Positions 9,423 through 20,607 of a DNA stretch of 35,000 nucleotides are shown here, one piece after another. Made by a program: the position numbers and the translations under genes. Positions within the stretch are counted from its first letter, which is position 1, and each line of letters starts with the position of its first letter. Under the pieces are notes generated by a model. The model worked only from the letters and a program-made list of their open reading frames with translations. It was not told where the DNA came from and did not search any database. The stretch lies in contig MCFG01000328.1 in assembly GCA_002104895.1 (NCBI GenBank), positions 1 through 35,000 on the forward strand, given 5' to 3'. This DNA is from Anaeromyces robustus (lineage: Eukaryota; Neocallimastigomycota; Neocallimastigomycetes; Neocallimastigales; Neocallimastigaceae).

Positions 9423-12400
9423 CAAAATTTACAAAAACAAAAAATATAAACATCCCAAATTCAAGAAATCCTTCAACAATAGAAAACAATTCAACAAATT
9501 CAAAAACAATAAAACAACACGTTCTAAATATAAAGGCAACAAACATGCGCTTCTCGTAACAAACTCCGAACCTAAAAATATATACGAAGAAGCATTCACC
9601 AAAGACTATAGTTCGGACACAGAATACTACACCTATTATATACAAAAGGACGATGATATTGAAGAAACTAAAGCAATTATCAACAATGACAATTCAAACA
9701 ATATTACAAACTGGGTTATAGATTCAGGTGCATCAGTTCATATCACTTACAGACTTGACTTGTTAAAAAACGTTAAACCACATTCTGAGCCTATAAGCTT
9801 TGCAGATGGTAAAAAAATATATTCAAAGTATATAGGAAGCTACGATGGATTTATTAATAACAATAAAATAATTTTAAAAAATGTTCTATACATTCCAAGC
9901 GTCAAAAGAAATATAATATCCCTTTCTAAACTAATAAAGCAAAATTATAAAATAATATTCACTAGAAATAATAATACACCCCAAGCCATATTATATTCTC
10001 CTGAAGGCAAAAGAATTATATCAACATACTCTAGAGAAGTAAACAACACTTATCATATATGGATCACTAGCGATAAAGTTAATATGGATGCAAACCAACC
10101 ACAAAACAACATTTTCTCACTTGAAAACTATACTAATACCGATGAACAATATAATTTATGGCACCGCAGACTTTGCCATTTTAAAATAGATAAAATTATA
10201 AACAAATTGCCAAAAATCAATATAACTAATAAATGTAAAATTTGTATTAAATCCAAACTAAAAAATAAACCTTACTTGCCTGTTACAAAGATATCTAAAC
10301 AACCTTTTGATCTAATCCATATTGACTTAGTTGGTCCAATCACTGAATCAATATATGGCAATAAATATATCCTTACCATACTAGATGATTACTCCAGATA
10401 TAACTGGGTATTATTCTTAAAAAACAAATCAGATACCTATGATTCATTTAATGTATGGTATAACAACATATACAACTTATTCAACAAGAATATCAAAGCA
10501 GTTAGATCTGACAACGGTACAGAATTCACTTCTCTTAAATTCAAAAGGTTATTTAGTGAAAAAGGAACAATTCATCAAACCACTGTTCCTTATAACCCTC
10601 AACAAAATGGCAGAGCCGAAAGGCTAAATGGAATTCTTATATCTACAGCTACCGCTCTACTAGAAGACTCCAAACTCAGTAGAAAATTCTGGCAGGATGC
10701 AGTTGAAACGGCGAGCTACATTTACAATAGAATTCCACACTCATCTATAGACAATAAAATCCCTTTTGAAAGAATTTTTAATAAAAGGGTAAATTTCAAT
10801 AATATTAGAGTCTTCGGATGTAGAGTCATGTACTTAGTTCCAAAGCACTTAAAACAAAAATTCGAAAATAGTGCTTCATCTGGTATCTTTATTGGCTATT
10901 GCTATGATCCTAACTCATACAAAATTTTTGATATTAACAACTGTAAAGTTCTTCGTTCGCGTGTTGTCGAATTTTTTGAAAAGGAGCCTGCAAATTTCTA
11001 CTTCAACAACAAAATCGAAGATATTAAAAATAATACAAACGCCATCAGTTCAAATCCTTATCAAAAACTTCAAATTTTATCAAATTTAAACAATAATAAA
11101 CTACTAAGTAATAATCAGACACCAAAAACACAAATCAATCTAGACAAAGAGTCAGCTGATAATTTAAAACCCCAAAATGATATCTCAAACTTTCAAAATA
11201 TCAATCCAAATGATATATACGAAAACAATAACGAAATTAATTTCTTCAACCATCCCAAGAATTATTACTACCACAAAAGATCAAAGCATAACAATAATCA
11301 ATTCTATAATAAAAGAAGAAAAATAACGTTGTTTAATATTACATTTGTAGAACCACAAAACTATGAAGATATTTTTAACTTACCAGATATGAATGAATGG
11401 TTAATCGCCATTAATGAAGAGTTAAATAATATGGATAAATTAAAAGTCTACGAACCTGTTGACACAATTCCAGAAGACGCAAACCCTATTCCCCCTCGAT
11501 GGGTTTTCAAATATAAACGTGATGATGATGGTAACATCATCAAAAGAAAAGCACGATTAGTGGCGCGTGGTTTCACTCAACAATTCGGAATTGATTATTT
11601 CGAAACATTTTCTCCTACCTTAAAGCAAGATTCATTACGAATTATTGTCGCCATAGCCTCTCAAAATGGATTTCGTATAATACAAATAGATGTTACCGCC
11701 GCATACTTAAGTGCAGAACTATCAGAAGTTATATATATGAAGGCACCTGAAGGTTACGATAATCACAACAAACCTTATTGGAGACTAAAAAAGGCGATAT
11801 ATGGACTTAAACAATCAGGTAAGGCATGGAATAATAAGCTTAATGACATTTTGACCAGTATAAACTTTAAAAGATTAACTTGTGATCCATGTGTTTACAA
11901 GAAACTTAATCACAAAAACGAAATTACCTGTATTCTCGCAGTTTATGTTGATGATATCCTAATCACAGGAACAGAAAAGGAAATTAACCAAACTAAACAA
12001 CTTATTAAGAAACATTTCCAAATCAAAGATATTGGAGATGTAAACTTTATTATTGGCATAAAATTCATCAAGTATAGTAACGGGTACTTCTTACACCAAA
12101 AAAGATACATCACTGATTTACTCAACAAATACAAAGATGAAAACATATATCCAACCAATTGTCTAAAACCAATTATGGATATTAATCTTAGAAAGATCAA
12201 AATAAATCCTACTAGATACAGAAGTCTTATTGGGAATCTACTTTATTTAAGTATATGCACCAGACCAGATATCATTTACGCTGTTAGCAAAGCATCAAGA
12301 AAATCACAAAACCCAAATATGGAAGACTGGAGAAATATTTTAAAGATTCTTGGATACTTAAAAGGTACTATCAATTATGGATTAAAATTCAATACTAATC

Positions 12401-12870
12401 GTACAATAAGTGCTTTTTCTGATGCAGATTACGCCGGAGATATACAGACAAGAAGGTTTACTACTGGGTACATTATCACTATAGGTAATACACCAATTAG
12501 TTGGTGTTCCAAGCTTCAACCTTGTGTTTCAACCTCTACAGCAGAAGCAGAATATTATAGCCTAAGTGAATGTTCAAAACAGTGCATTTGGTACATAAAT
12601 CTGCTTAATGAATTGAACTTTAATATTAGCTTTATAAATATAAATGTTGATAACAAGGCGGCAATTTTTATAAGCGAAAACAATATGATTAATCAAAAAA
12701 TAAAACACATAGATATTAGATATCATTATATAAGGGAATTAATTAAAGATAAGAAAATAAAATTAAAGTATATTAATTCTAAGGATAATGTCGCTGATGG
12801 ATTCACTAAGTATTTAAATACGATATCAATGACAAACTTTAGAAACAAAATATTACATAAATTTTATTAA
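9355..12870 (+). CDS. Pol polyprotein of the Ty1/Copia element
   Basis: 1171 codons from the first ATG in the frame. Domains in order: aspartic protease with WVIDSGASVHIT (about residue 120), the pre-integrase zinc region (LWHRRLCH and CKICIKSK), an integrase core with HIDLVGP, RSDNGTEF and QQNGRAERLNG, reverse transcriptase with RLVARGFTQ and YVDDILITG (about 863), and RNase H with FSDADYAGD (about 1022) and STAEAEYYSLSE. The frame is +1 relative to gag and overlaps its end. Copia elements such as Ty1 are known to make Gag-Pol by +1 ribosomal frameshifting, so the ATG at 9355 is probably not the true start of translation. The frame appears open throughout. Confidence 0.92.
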   Translation: MENVISVKNLVISPMNVNSIKTNKIYKNKKYKHPKFKKSFNNRKQFNKFKNNKTTRSKYKGNKHALLVTNSEPKNIYEEAFTKDYSSDTEYYTYYIQKDDDIEETKAIINNDNSNNITNWVIDSGASVHITYRLDLLKNVKPHSEPISFADGKKIYSKYIGSYDGFINNNKIILKNVLYIPSVKRNIISLSKLIKQNYKIIFTRNNNTPQAILYSPEGKRIISTYSREVNNTYHIWITSDKVNMDANQPQNNIFSLENYTNTDEQYNLWHRRLCHFKIDKIINKLPKINITNKCKICIKSKLKNKPYLPVTKISKQPFDLIHIDLVGPITESIYGNKYILTILDDYSRYNWVLFLKNKSDTYDSFNVWYNNIYNLFNKNIKAVRSDNGTEFTSLKFKRLFSEKGTIHQTTVPYNPQQNGRAERLNGILISTATALLEDSKLSRKFWQDAVETASYIYNRIPHSSIDNKIPFERIFNKRVNFNNIRVFGCRVMYLVPKHLKQKFENSASSGIFIGYCYDPNSYKIFDINNCKVLRSRVVEFFEKEPANFYFNNKIEDIKNNTNAISSNPYQKLQILSNLNNNKLLSNNQTPKTQINLDKESADNLKPQNDISNFQNINPNDIYENNNEINFFNHPKNYYYHKRSKHNNNQFYNKRRKITLFNITFVEPQNYEDIFNLPDMNEWLIAINEELNNMDKLKVYEPVDTIPEDANPIPPRWVFKYKRDDDGNIIKRKARLVARGFTQQFGIDYFETFSPTLKQDSLRIIVAIASQNGFRIIQIDVTAAYLSAELSEVIYMKAPEGYDNHNKPYWRLKKAIYGLKQSGKAWNNKLNDILTSINFKRLTCDPCVYKKLNHKNEITCILAVYVDDILITGTEKEINQTKQLIKKHFQIKDIGDVNFIIGIKFIKYSNGYFLHQKRYITDLLNKYKDENIYPTNCLKPIMDINLRKIKINPTRYRSLIGNLLYLSICTRPDIIYAVSKASRKSQNPNMEDWRNILKILGYLKGTINYGLKFNTNRTISAFSDADYAGDIQTRRFTTGYIITIGNTPISWCSKLQPCVSTSTAEAEYYSLSECSKQCIWYINLLNELNFNISFININVDNKAAIFISENNMINQKIKHIDIRYHYIRELIKDKKIKLKYINSKDNVADGFTKYLNTISMTNFRNKILHKFY

Positions 12871-13471
12871 TTTATTAAATATTATCTGTCCTATTATATT
12901 TAATATTTCTTTTAAATATTTTATTTAAAATTTTATTTTTCAAATCTATTTATTCATGTAACGTTTGCTTTTACACAATAGGTTTATAAACAATAAAGTA
13001 ATTTAAAATAAATATGTTTTGTTAGAAATAAGTTTTATTAATTTTAAAGTATAAATATTAATTATTAATTAGTTATTATAATATTTCAAATTACTTATAA
13101 ACTAATTAATAAAAGCACGAATTTAAAAATATTTTATTAATGAATTTTACACCTATTTATATTTTTTTGAAAATAATAAAAATTTCTAAAAAGTTCTCGA
13201 AACTTAAATTTTTTTGATAAAAAAGAATCTTATGGAAAAAGGATAAATTATAAAAAATTTTTATCCGAAAATTTCTGATTTTATTCTATTAATTTCTATG
13301 ATAAAATACAGAAATAAAATACAGAAATAAAATACAGAAATTAATAATAAATTTTTCTTAAAATAAAAAATTTTTTATAAATTGAGAATGAGTGTGAGTC
13401 GAACCCAAGGAGTTCAGCTCGATGGTCATAGTATTTAACCACTAAACCATGGTTACTAATTTACTGATTAT

Positions 13472-14610
13472 TGATAAATTCGTCTATTATCTTAATTTGA
13501 AAAATGCCTTCAAAAGTGATAATAGCTTTATCAAGAATAATAATTTTGTAGATACTTACTTAATTCTTTATAGTTCTTGTTTGAAAGTCAATTCCTTTTC
13601 TAAGTTTACTACTTTACTTCACTAAGTTTTTGATAATTATTCCTTTAATTATTAATTTTATTTATTAAACTTCTTTAACTATAATTTTTATTTGGTTACA
13701 CTAAAAATTATTTATAATACGTTTTATTATTTAATTTTTAATATTTTATATTTTATTTATTATTTTATTAATTTATTGTTTTATTATTGTTTTATTTTAT
13801 AAATTTGTTATTTAAATTTATTATTTTATTATTTTATAATTTTATTATTTAAATTTGTTATTTTAACTAATTCTAATTTTATTATTAGTTTTATAATTAT
13901 TATTAAATTATTATTATATTTTATTATTTTATTTTGGTTATTATTTATTATTCTAATAACAACGAAATAATTTTTATAAAATTTTTACATGTATTTATAT
14001 TTTTACAATAATTTAAAGTATTTATAATATTTAATAATAAAATAAATAAAAGAACAATTTTTATTATAGAAAAGAAAATAAAGAATAAAAATGATAAATA
14101 AGAATAATTTTTATTATATAGAAGAAATAAAAGAATAAAGAAATAGAAATTATTTCTATTTAATTTATGAATAATAATCATTTAATGATTATCAGCTAAA
14201 TTAATAATTTTAATTATTAATTTTGTTATTTACAACTTTTTAACTATTTACATTTATTATTTACAATTTTTAATTATTTATAAGTTTTAATTATTATTAA
14301 AGATTTATTTAATTATTTAAAAATTATTTTTCTTTTGAATTTTATTATTAATATTTTTATTAATATTTATTTTATTCTAGAAATTATTTTATTTAATTTA
14401 TAATTAATATTTATAATATTTATTCTCTTTTTATTTATTTCTTTCTAGAAAACTTAATTATTTTTGTATACTATTAAGTTAGTATACTGACTAATTTAAT
14501 TTTAGGTTTAATTAATATTTATATTATATTTTATTTTAGTTAAAATTTATGGTAAATTTTTAATATTAAATTTACCAGGAATTATGATTTAATAATTCCA
14601 TTGTTTATCA
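13472..14610 (-). repeat. 3' LTR of the minus-strand Gypsy element
   Basis: 1139 bp, near-identical to 20608-21746. Almost pure A and T in the middle. The sequence TGTATACTATTAAGTTAGTA near 14465 forms part of a small inverted repeat. No believable gene is inside. Confidence 0.93.
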
Positions 14611-14622
14611 ATTCGTCGACCC

Positions 14623-17600
14623 TTAAGAATTGACTTCGTCCCTTGAAGTCGGGGGATCTTCTGGTATAACATAAGGAAAAACATTTTTGATATGAACATT
14701 TCTATCTAAAAGTTTACCAGTAGATGGATCTTCTAAAACTAATGTATTAAATTTTTGTTTGTTTACAACTTTGTAAGGACCGTAAAAATATGGATCTAGT
14801 TTACTTCTACCTATAAGTCTTAGCATAACATAGTCACCTGGTTTATAATTTTTCTTTAATGCATTTTGGAAACCTATTCTATGTTCCCAATATTTATTTG
14901 CATACTCAGAATATTCGGTAGCTTGTTGTACCCAATTCTGATGTCTTAAAAATCTACGAAATATATATTCTTCATCTGTTTCCTGTGGATCTTTATGTAT
15001 ATCAGGAAACATAACTTCTAACGGCCAAGTATCCCTGCGACCATAAAGAAGTTCAAAGCTACTGAATTTTGTTTTAGAATTTTTAGTTGTTCTTAAAGCC
15101 CACAGAGCAGATGGTAGATATTCATCCCACTCTGATTCTTCTTCAACTAACAATCTTAATAACTTACCAATTTCTCTATTTCTATTTTCGATCATGCCAT
15201 TTGATTCTGGATGATGAGGAGAAATATAATGTACCCATGAACCATAAAGATCAATCATCATTTTGGTTACTTCAGAAATAAAGGAACTTCCGTTATCAGT
15301 AATAATAATTTCTGGTGGACCATGTCTTGCAAATACTTCAGTCAAAAATTTTATTACTTCAATAGATTTTATGTTGGGAATAGCTTTAGCTTCAACCCAT
15401 TTTGTAAAATAATCTACTAAAGTGATTATATAATTATTACCATTTTTAGTCGTTGGTAAAGGACCTATAATATCAAGACCAACTCTTGTGAATGGTCGTT
15501 CAACAGGAGTAGAATTATTTTCAGTATTTTTAGGAAAAGATTTTGGTCTACAAGTTTGACACTTGTGGCAACTTTTAATCCACATTCTGACATCATTCCA
15601 GATGCCAGGCCAATAATAAGATTGCATTATTCTATTTGTAGTTTTCTCCGCTCCCTCGTGTCCTACTAAATGGGCACGATTTATTATATCCTTCTTATCG
15701 TTATCTTTGTATATTACTTTTAAATATAAATTATCATCTTTTTTATAGTAAAGTGTATTATCAATAACTTGGTATTTTTTTGTAAAATATTTTATTATTC
15801 CTTCAGGAAGATCAAGATCTCTTGGGTTAAAATCAGCTAGTATTGCATTAACACATTGTACGATTTCTTCTGAATTTTTAGAGGGTAATCTTGATAATGC
15901 GTCTGCGAATACGTTTTTCTTTCCTTTTTCATATAATAATTGAATTTTATATTTATTGAATTCTTCTATCCATCTAGTATGGCGGTTAGATATAGGTATG
16001 CTTTTCTTAAAGAATCCTACTAATGGTTTATGGTCTGTAATAATTTTTGTAGGATTTTTATTACTTAATATATAAGGTCTAAAATGTTTTAAACTAAATA
16101 TAACAGCTAATCCTTCAAGATCTGTTACGGAATAATTTTTCTCAGATGTGGAGAGAGTTCTACTAATACAACATATTGGATGTTCTAGATCATCCCCTTC
16201 CACCTGTAAGAGAACACCACCAATGCCCTTGGTAGAAGCATCAGTTCGAATAATAAATTCTTTATTAAAATTTGGATAACTTAAAATGGGATCTGAAAGT
16301 AGACATTCTTTAATGTTTTGAAAAGCTTCTTGACATTCCTTTGACCAGATATACTTAGTATTTTTCTTTAAAAGTTTAAACAAAGGATCTGCAATAATTG
16401 AGAAATTTTGAATGAATTTTCTGTAATAGCTAGCTAGACCTAAGAAAGAACGTAATTCACTAACATCTTTAGGACTATCCCATAGAGCAATACTTTGCAC
16501 TTTTGAAGGGATTGTTTTTAATCCTTTAGATGTTAACACATGTCCTAAAACTTCAACACTTTCTTGGAAAAATTTACATTTTTGAAGGTTTAGTGAAAGA
16601 TTGTATTTTTCGAAGATTTTGAAGACTAGGTTAAGATGCTTTAAATGTTCTTCTAAAGACTTAGAATAGATTACAATATCGTCTAAATAAACAAAGAGAC
16701 ATTTGCCTATTAATGGCAAAAGTATTCTATTCATTTCCCGTTGAAATGTAGCGGGAGCATTAGTAAGCCCGAATGGCATTACTTTAAAATTGTAATTACC
16801 GAATTTAGTAGTGAAAGATGTTTTTTCGATATCTTCTGGATTCATTGGGATTTGGTGATATCCAGAATATAAATCTAATGCTGAGAAAATTACTGCACCA
16901 CTAACTGAGTAAATTAATTCTTCTATAAACGGTAAAGCGTAAGAATCTTTAATGGTTATTTCATTTAACTTACGGTAGTCGATGCAAAGTCTCCATTTTC
17001 CATTTTTCTTTCTGACTAAAAGAACTGGAAATGACCAAGGCGAATGTGAAGGAATTATTAGTCCTTTATCTAATAATTTCATAATTTCTTCTTTTAAAAT
17101 ATCTGAATGTTCTTTGGACAGCTTATAAGGTTTAAGTTTGATAGGTATTTCTGTAGTGGTTTTAATTGAATTCGGTTCTAATTTGGCTGTACTTAGTTGA
17201 GACATAGAAGTAGCCATACAATTTTTAAACTTAAGAATTAAATTTTCGAATTTATCCTTGATATCTTTTGGAACGGCTTCAATAATTTTATTTAGAGTTT
17301 CCATAAATTCTTGTTGTTGTTCATATTTTTCTACAATTATAGAATTTATGAGAGGCATTCTTGGTTCACTATTAATGATATATGTTATTTTCTTTATACT
17401 ATGTTTTGTTTTCTGGTAGATAGCATCATCATCTGGATCAATGAAAAGACGATACTTCTTTTGAATTCCTCTACCAAATATAAGTTCAAAATATGGGTTA
17501 GTATAGTTTATAATGTAAAATTTTTCATTTATTGTTAAGTTATTATTAACGTTTATTTTTAACTCAACATAACTATCTGCAGAAACTGTAGTACCATCAG

Positions 17601-17934
17601 CAATAGTAATATCTTCTGAATTCTCACAATATTTAATTGTTTTATTAGAAAGTTTATCTAGACCAAGAGTGGTTATAACGTTTACGTTGGCACCGGTATC
17701 ATAAAGTATTTTGAAAGTTTTGTTATCTATTTCACCACAAATTACAGGGATATTAGTGTTAGTTAAAGAACAAAGGATTTTCTCTACTCTAGGTTTACAT
17801 CCTTGTTCAAATTCTTTTCTAAGAGATGGACTTGCGGATAATAATTGCGACAAGCTAATTTTTGGAAATAGGTTATTAGCTTCTTCGGTTATACTAAATT
17901 TTTCATTTTCATTTAACATTTGAATACTAGTCAT
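14623..17934 (-). CDS. Pol polyprotein of the minus-strand Ty3/Gypsy element
   Basis: 1103 codons. In order: aspartic protease with LYDTGAN (Asp about residue 79), reverse transcriptase with PFGLTNAPATF and YLDDIVIYS (about 415), RNase H with RTDASTKGIGG, the integrase zinc-binding region (H...H and CHKCQTC), an integrase core with GLDIIGPLP, TDNGSSF (about 880) and PESNGMIENRNRE, and a C-terminal GPYKVV-type tail. There is no chromodomain, unlike the element at 876-5174. The start codon overlaps the gag stop in an ATGA string (17934-17931), which suggests translation by termination and re-initiation rather than frameshifting. The stop lies only 12 bases from the 3' LTR. Confidence 0.93.
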   Translation of the reverse strand: MTSIQMLNENEKFSITEEANNLFPKISLSQLLSASPSLRKEFEQGCKPRVEKILCSLTNTNIPVICGEIDNKTFKILYDTGANVNVITTLGLDKLSNKTIKYCENSEDITIADGTTVSADSYVELKINVNNNLTINEKFYIINYTNPYFELIFGRGIQKKYRLFIDPDDDAIYQKTKHSIKKITYIINSEPRMPLINSIIVEKYEQQQEFMETLNKIIEAVPKDIKDKFENLILKFKNCMATSMSQLSTAKLEPNSIKTTTEIPIKLKPYKLSKEHSDILKEEIMKLLDKGLIIPSHSPWSFPVLLVRKKNGKWRLCIDYRKLNEITIKDSYALPFIEELIYSVSGAVIFSALDLYSGYHQIPMNPEDIEKTSFTTKFGNYNFKVMPFGLTNAPATFQREMNRILLPLIGKCLFVYLDDIVIYSKSLEEHLKHLNLVFKIFEKYNLSLNLQKCKFFQESVEVLGHVLTSKGLKTIPSKVQSIALWDSPKDVSELRSFLGLASYYRKFIQNFSIIADPLFKLLKKNTKYIWSKECQEAFQNIKECLLSDPILSYPNFNKEFIIRTDASTKGIGGVLLQVEGDDLEHPICCISRTLSTSEKNYSVTDLEGLAVIFSLKHFRPYILSNKNPTKIITDHKPLVGFFKKSIPISNRHTRWIEEFNKYKIQLLYEKGKKNVFADALSRLPSKNSEEIVQCVNAILADFNPRDLDLPEGIIKYFTKKYQVIDNTLYYKKDDNLYLKVIYKDNDKKDIINRAHLVGHEGAEKTTNRIMQSYYWPGIWNDVRMWIKSCHKCQTCRPKSFPKNTENNSTPVERPFTRVGLDIIGPLPTTKNGNNYIITLVDYFTKWVEAKAIPNIKSIEVIKFLTEVFARHGPPEIIITDNGSSFISEVTKMMIDLYGSWVHYISPHHPESNGMIENRNREIGKLLRLLVEEESEWDEYLPSALWALRTTKNSKTKFSSFELLYGRRDTWPLEVMFPDIHKDPQETDEEYIFRRFLRHQNWVQQATEYSEYANKYWEHRIGFQNALKKNYKPGDYVMLRLIGRSKLDPYFYGPYKVVNKQKFNTLVLEDPSTGKLLDRNVHIKNVFPYVIPEDPPTSRDEVNS

Positions 17935-18782
17935 ATTTCTTTTTCTAATGGGTTTTTGTTTTTCTGTTTCTTTGTTATTATTAACTGTTTCACTTTCAAC
18001 TTTTTCATTATTCGTAATGGTGGGTTAGGGTAATTAGTATGATAATTATTATTATAATTATTATTATAATTAACATTGTTTTTGTTATTGTTATTTCTTA
18101 AATTTGTGGTAGGGATGAATTCACTTTTATAATTATTATTATAATTTCTATAGTTGTTATATTGATTATTTTTAAAGGTTTTTATTTCGTTTTTATTATT
18201 ATGATTATTTGTACTTTTTCTAGGAATATTAAGTGAGTTTTTATTTTTATTTTTATTTTCTTCTAATAAATCAAAAATTTTTCCTTTTTTCGAAGTTATT
18301 TTCATTGCTTCTTGTAATGTGGAAGGTTCTTCTTCTAATAATGCTTCGTAAATTTTACTCCAGTTTCTAAAAGCATTAATATAATAAGAAGCAATTACTT
18401 GGTCATTTAAATTTAATTTAATTTGATTACATAACGAATTAAATCTTACATCAAAGTCAGATATTTTCTCATCTTTTCTTATAGTAATAGTAGACAACTC
18501 TAATAACTTTGCATTTTTGGAAGTAGATCTCCTATAATGTTCTTTTAAATTTTTGATGATTTCTTCATAATCATCAGGAATAGTCTTATTTAAAGAGTTG
18601 TACACAATAGTTCTAGCAGTATTGGTGGTTAACGATATTAAATATTCAATCTTTTCATTATTTTCTATATTATTGGACTTGCACCACCGTTCAAACGAAA
18701 AATACCATTCATCAAAAGAAATTTTGTCACCTCCTAATATAGGTAACCGATTAAAAGTAATTACTTTAGTAGAGTTTTCCAT
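17931..18782 (-). CDS. Gag protein of the minus-strand Ty3/Gypsy element
   Basis: 283 codons. The N-terminal two thirds resemble Gypsy Gag: FDEWYFSFERWCKSNNI near residue 24, then LISLTTNTARTIVYNSL and an LREHYRR-like stretch (LKEHYRRST). The C-terminal part is basic and very Asn-rich (NYNNNYNNN type). No CCHC zinc knuckle is visible, so RNA binding may rest on the basic tail. The gene precedes pol with a 4-base overlap. The ATG at 18782 follows AT-rich leader and is the first in frame. Confidence 0.85.
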   Translation of the reverse strand: MENSTKVITFNRLPILGGDKISFDEWYFSFERWCKSNNIENNEKIEYLISLTTNTARTIVYNSLNKTIPDDYEEIIKNLKEHYRRSTSKNAKLLELSTITIRKDEKISDFDVRFNSLCNQIKLNLNDQVIASYYINAFRNWSKIYEALLEEEPSTLQEAMKITSKKGKIFDLLEENKNKNKNSLNIPRKSTNNHNNKNEIKTFKNNQYNNYRNYNNNYKSEFIPTTNLRNNNNKNNVNYNNNYNNNYHTNYPNPPLRIMKKLKVKQLIITKKQKNKNPLEKEI

Positions 18783-19653
18783 TATATTAATTTCAATATT
18801 TAATTAATTAATAATTTATTTATATGTTTATTATTTGTTCACTTAATTATATTACAAAATTTATTTATTTATTATATATATTCACTTAATTAGGTTATAA
18901 ATTTATTTACTTATTATTCACTCAATTATATTATAAAGTTTATTTATTTGTTTATTATGTATTCACTTAATTATATTATAGAATTTATTTACTTATTATT
19001 TATTCACTCCCTTATGTTATAGGATTTATTTATTAAAAATGGTTAAGGGATTATACTTTTATTATAAATTATTTAATTTATATTTATTCTTACACTTAAT
19101 TATTTTTAGAAAAATTCTTTATTTGTTTAATTATAATTTTATTATAAATTTATTTAATTTATTTTTATTCATACACTTAATTATATAAAAGATTTATTTA
19201 TTAATTAATTTCTTTATTAAATTATATTTTTATTATTATAAGTTTATTCGATTAATATTTTATTAATACACTTTAATTATATTAAGGATTCATTTATATG
19301 TATGATATTTATACGCTTAATTATATTAAGAATTTATTTGTATCTATGATATTTATACACTTAGTTATAATATTTATACACTTAATTATTTTAGGAATTT
19401 ATTTATATATATAATTTTTATACACTTAATTTTATTAGTAATTTATTTATATATATAGTTTTTATAAGAATATGATTATCTGTCGAATTTACTTTACAAT
19501 TAATTATTATTATACTTTAATTTATTAAATATATATAGATGTTATTTTATTATTAATGTCCTTTAAAAAAAATTTTTTTAGAAGCAGAGTTTTAAGATAT
19601 TTCAGTAGTTTATTATTATTTATTATTATTGTGGTAATTTAAATAATATAATA

Positions 19654-19724
<71 letters not shown>

Positions 19725-19990
19725 TATTATTATTATTATGGGTACACTTTATTAATAATGTTTATTATATATAAGGTAATAGTTATATTTTCGACCTCCA
19801 CGTATTATATATACTTTCTCTAATAGTTTTCACACTATTATTTTAATAATATGTTACTCTCCTATTAGATTTTCTATTCTATACGTGCTCTACTCTCTAT
19901 AGCTAATCACCTCTTGAGTTATAATAAATTAACGCAACCTAGAGTCAAGCTCCAATAGTTTATTGTTAATAAATTATAACCTATATAATA

Positions 19991-20021
<31 letters not shown>

Positions 20022-20333
20022 ATAAATTATTCGATGTTCCTGACTGTATATTAAATTTTCGACCTCATTGAGTTCTATTTACTCTCTTATTGAATTTATA
20101 AATAATAAATTCAGTAATTTTCAATTCTACTCAACCTCTACTCTCTTTAATATTACCTCAGTACTATCTCGAATTATCGAATAATAATAAAAATCCTTTT
20201 TATTACTAAGTACTTATTTACAATTTATTAACAATACGTTGACTCACAACAATAAAATAACCGTCTGTATTGTTATAACTAGTGCAGCGAATGGCACAAT
20301 ATAAAAATTTTTAAAAACTATATAATTTTAATC

Positions 20334-20530
20334 CTACAACTTCGGTGAAGTAGGCTCCTTCTTCGCCAGTGTTTATACCGTATCTGGTAACGTTTTTTTC
20401 ACCGTTAAGTTATGTAGTTTTTACTACTTTACTTTTACACCAGTTCAACTCTCCAAAGTCTTTTCAATACGATATAATTAATCCTTTCAATTACAAGGAA
20501 CACACTGTTTATGAGCTCTAATCGCTCCTA
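20334..20530 (-). promoter_or_regulatory. Leader blocks shared with the chromovirus leader
   Basis: On the minus strand, TATAGGAGCG..TAGAGCTCATA (around 20504-20530) resembles TAGGAGCGTATAGAGCTCAT at 329-348. ACTGGCGAAG...CACCGAAGTTGTAGG (20334-20370) resembles CTCTGGCGAAAG...CACCGAAGGCTGTAGG at 533-572. Order and approximate spacing are kept. Function unknown; see findings. Confidence 0.55.
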
Positions 20531-20589
20531 TAGACGCTTACAATAATTATTTTTATAAGTACTTACTTTATTAGGGTTTTTATTATTAT

Positions 20590-20605
20590 CGCTCACTCTC
20601 CACCA
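20590..20605 (-). promoter_or_regulatory. Primer-binding site of the minus-strand Gypsy element
   Basis: On the minus strand TGGTGGAGAGTGAGCG starts two bases after the 5' LTR end. TGG complements the CCA end of a tRNA. The first nine bases, TGGTGGAGA, match the site at 6088-6109. Confidence 0.7.
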
Positions 20606-20607
20606 AT

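Larger units (their letters stand above)
18783..20607 (-). other. Long untranslated leader of the minus-strand Gypsy element
   Basis: No gene in 1.8 kb. From 18835 to 19460 an imperfect tandem array repeats CACTTAATTATATTA and TTTATTTATT-like units. At 19670-19722 lies a 53-base T run (A run in the element's sense), at 19996-20021 another of 26. From about 20280 to 20600 the sequence is richer in G and C and carries blocks shared with the chromovirus leader. Confidence 0.7.

Noticed and set aside
5507-13471. Large DNA transposon with 528-bp terminal inverted repeats
   Set aside because: The inverted pair looks like long terminal inverted repeats at first. But each copy has LTR ends, the right copy has its own 5-bp target duplication, and the left copy follows a polypurine tract of the chromovirus. 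They are two independent LTRs.
13948-14181. A 77-codon minus-strand frame, also found at 21084-21317
   Set aside because: The two copies lie in the two LTRs of one element and are identical only for that reason. Composition is that of random AT-rich DNA.
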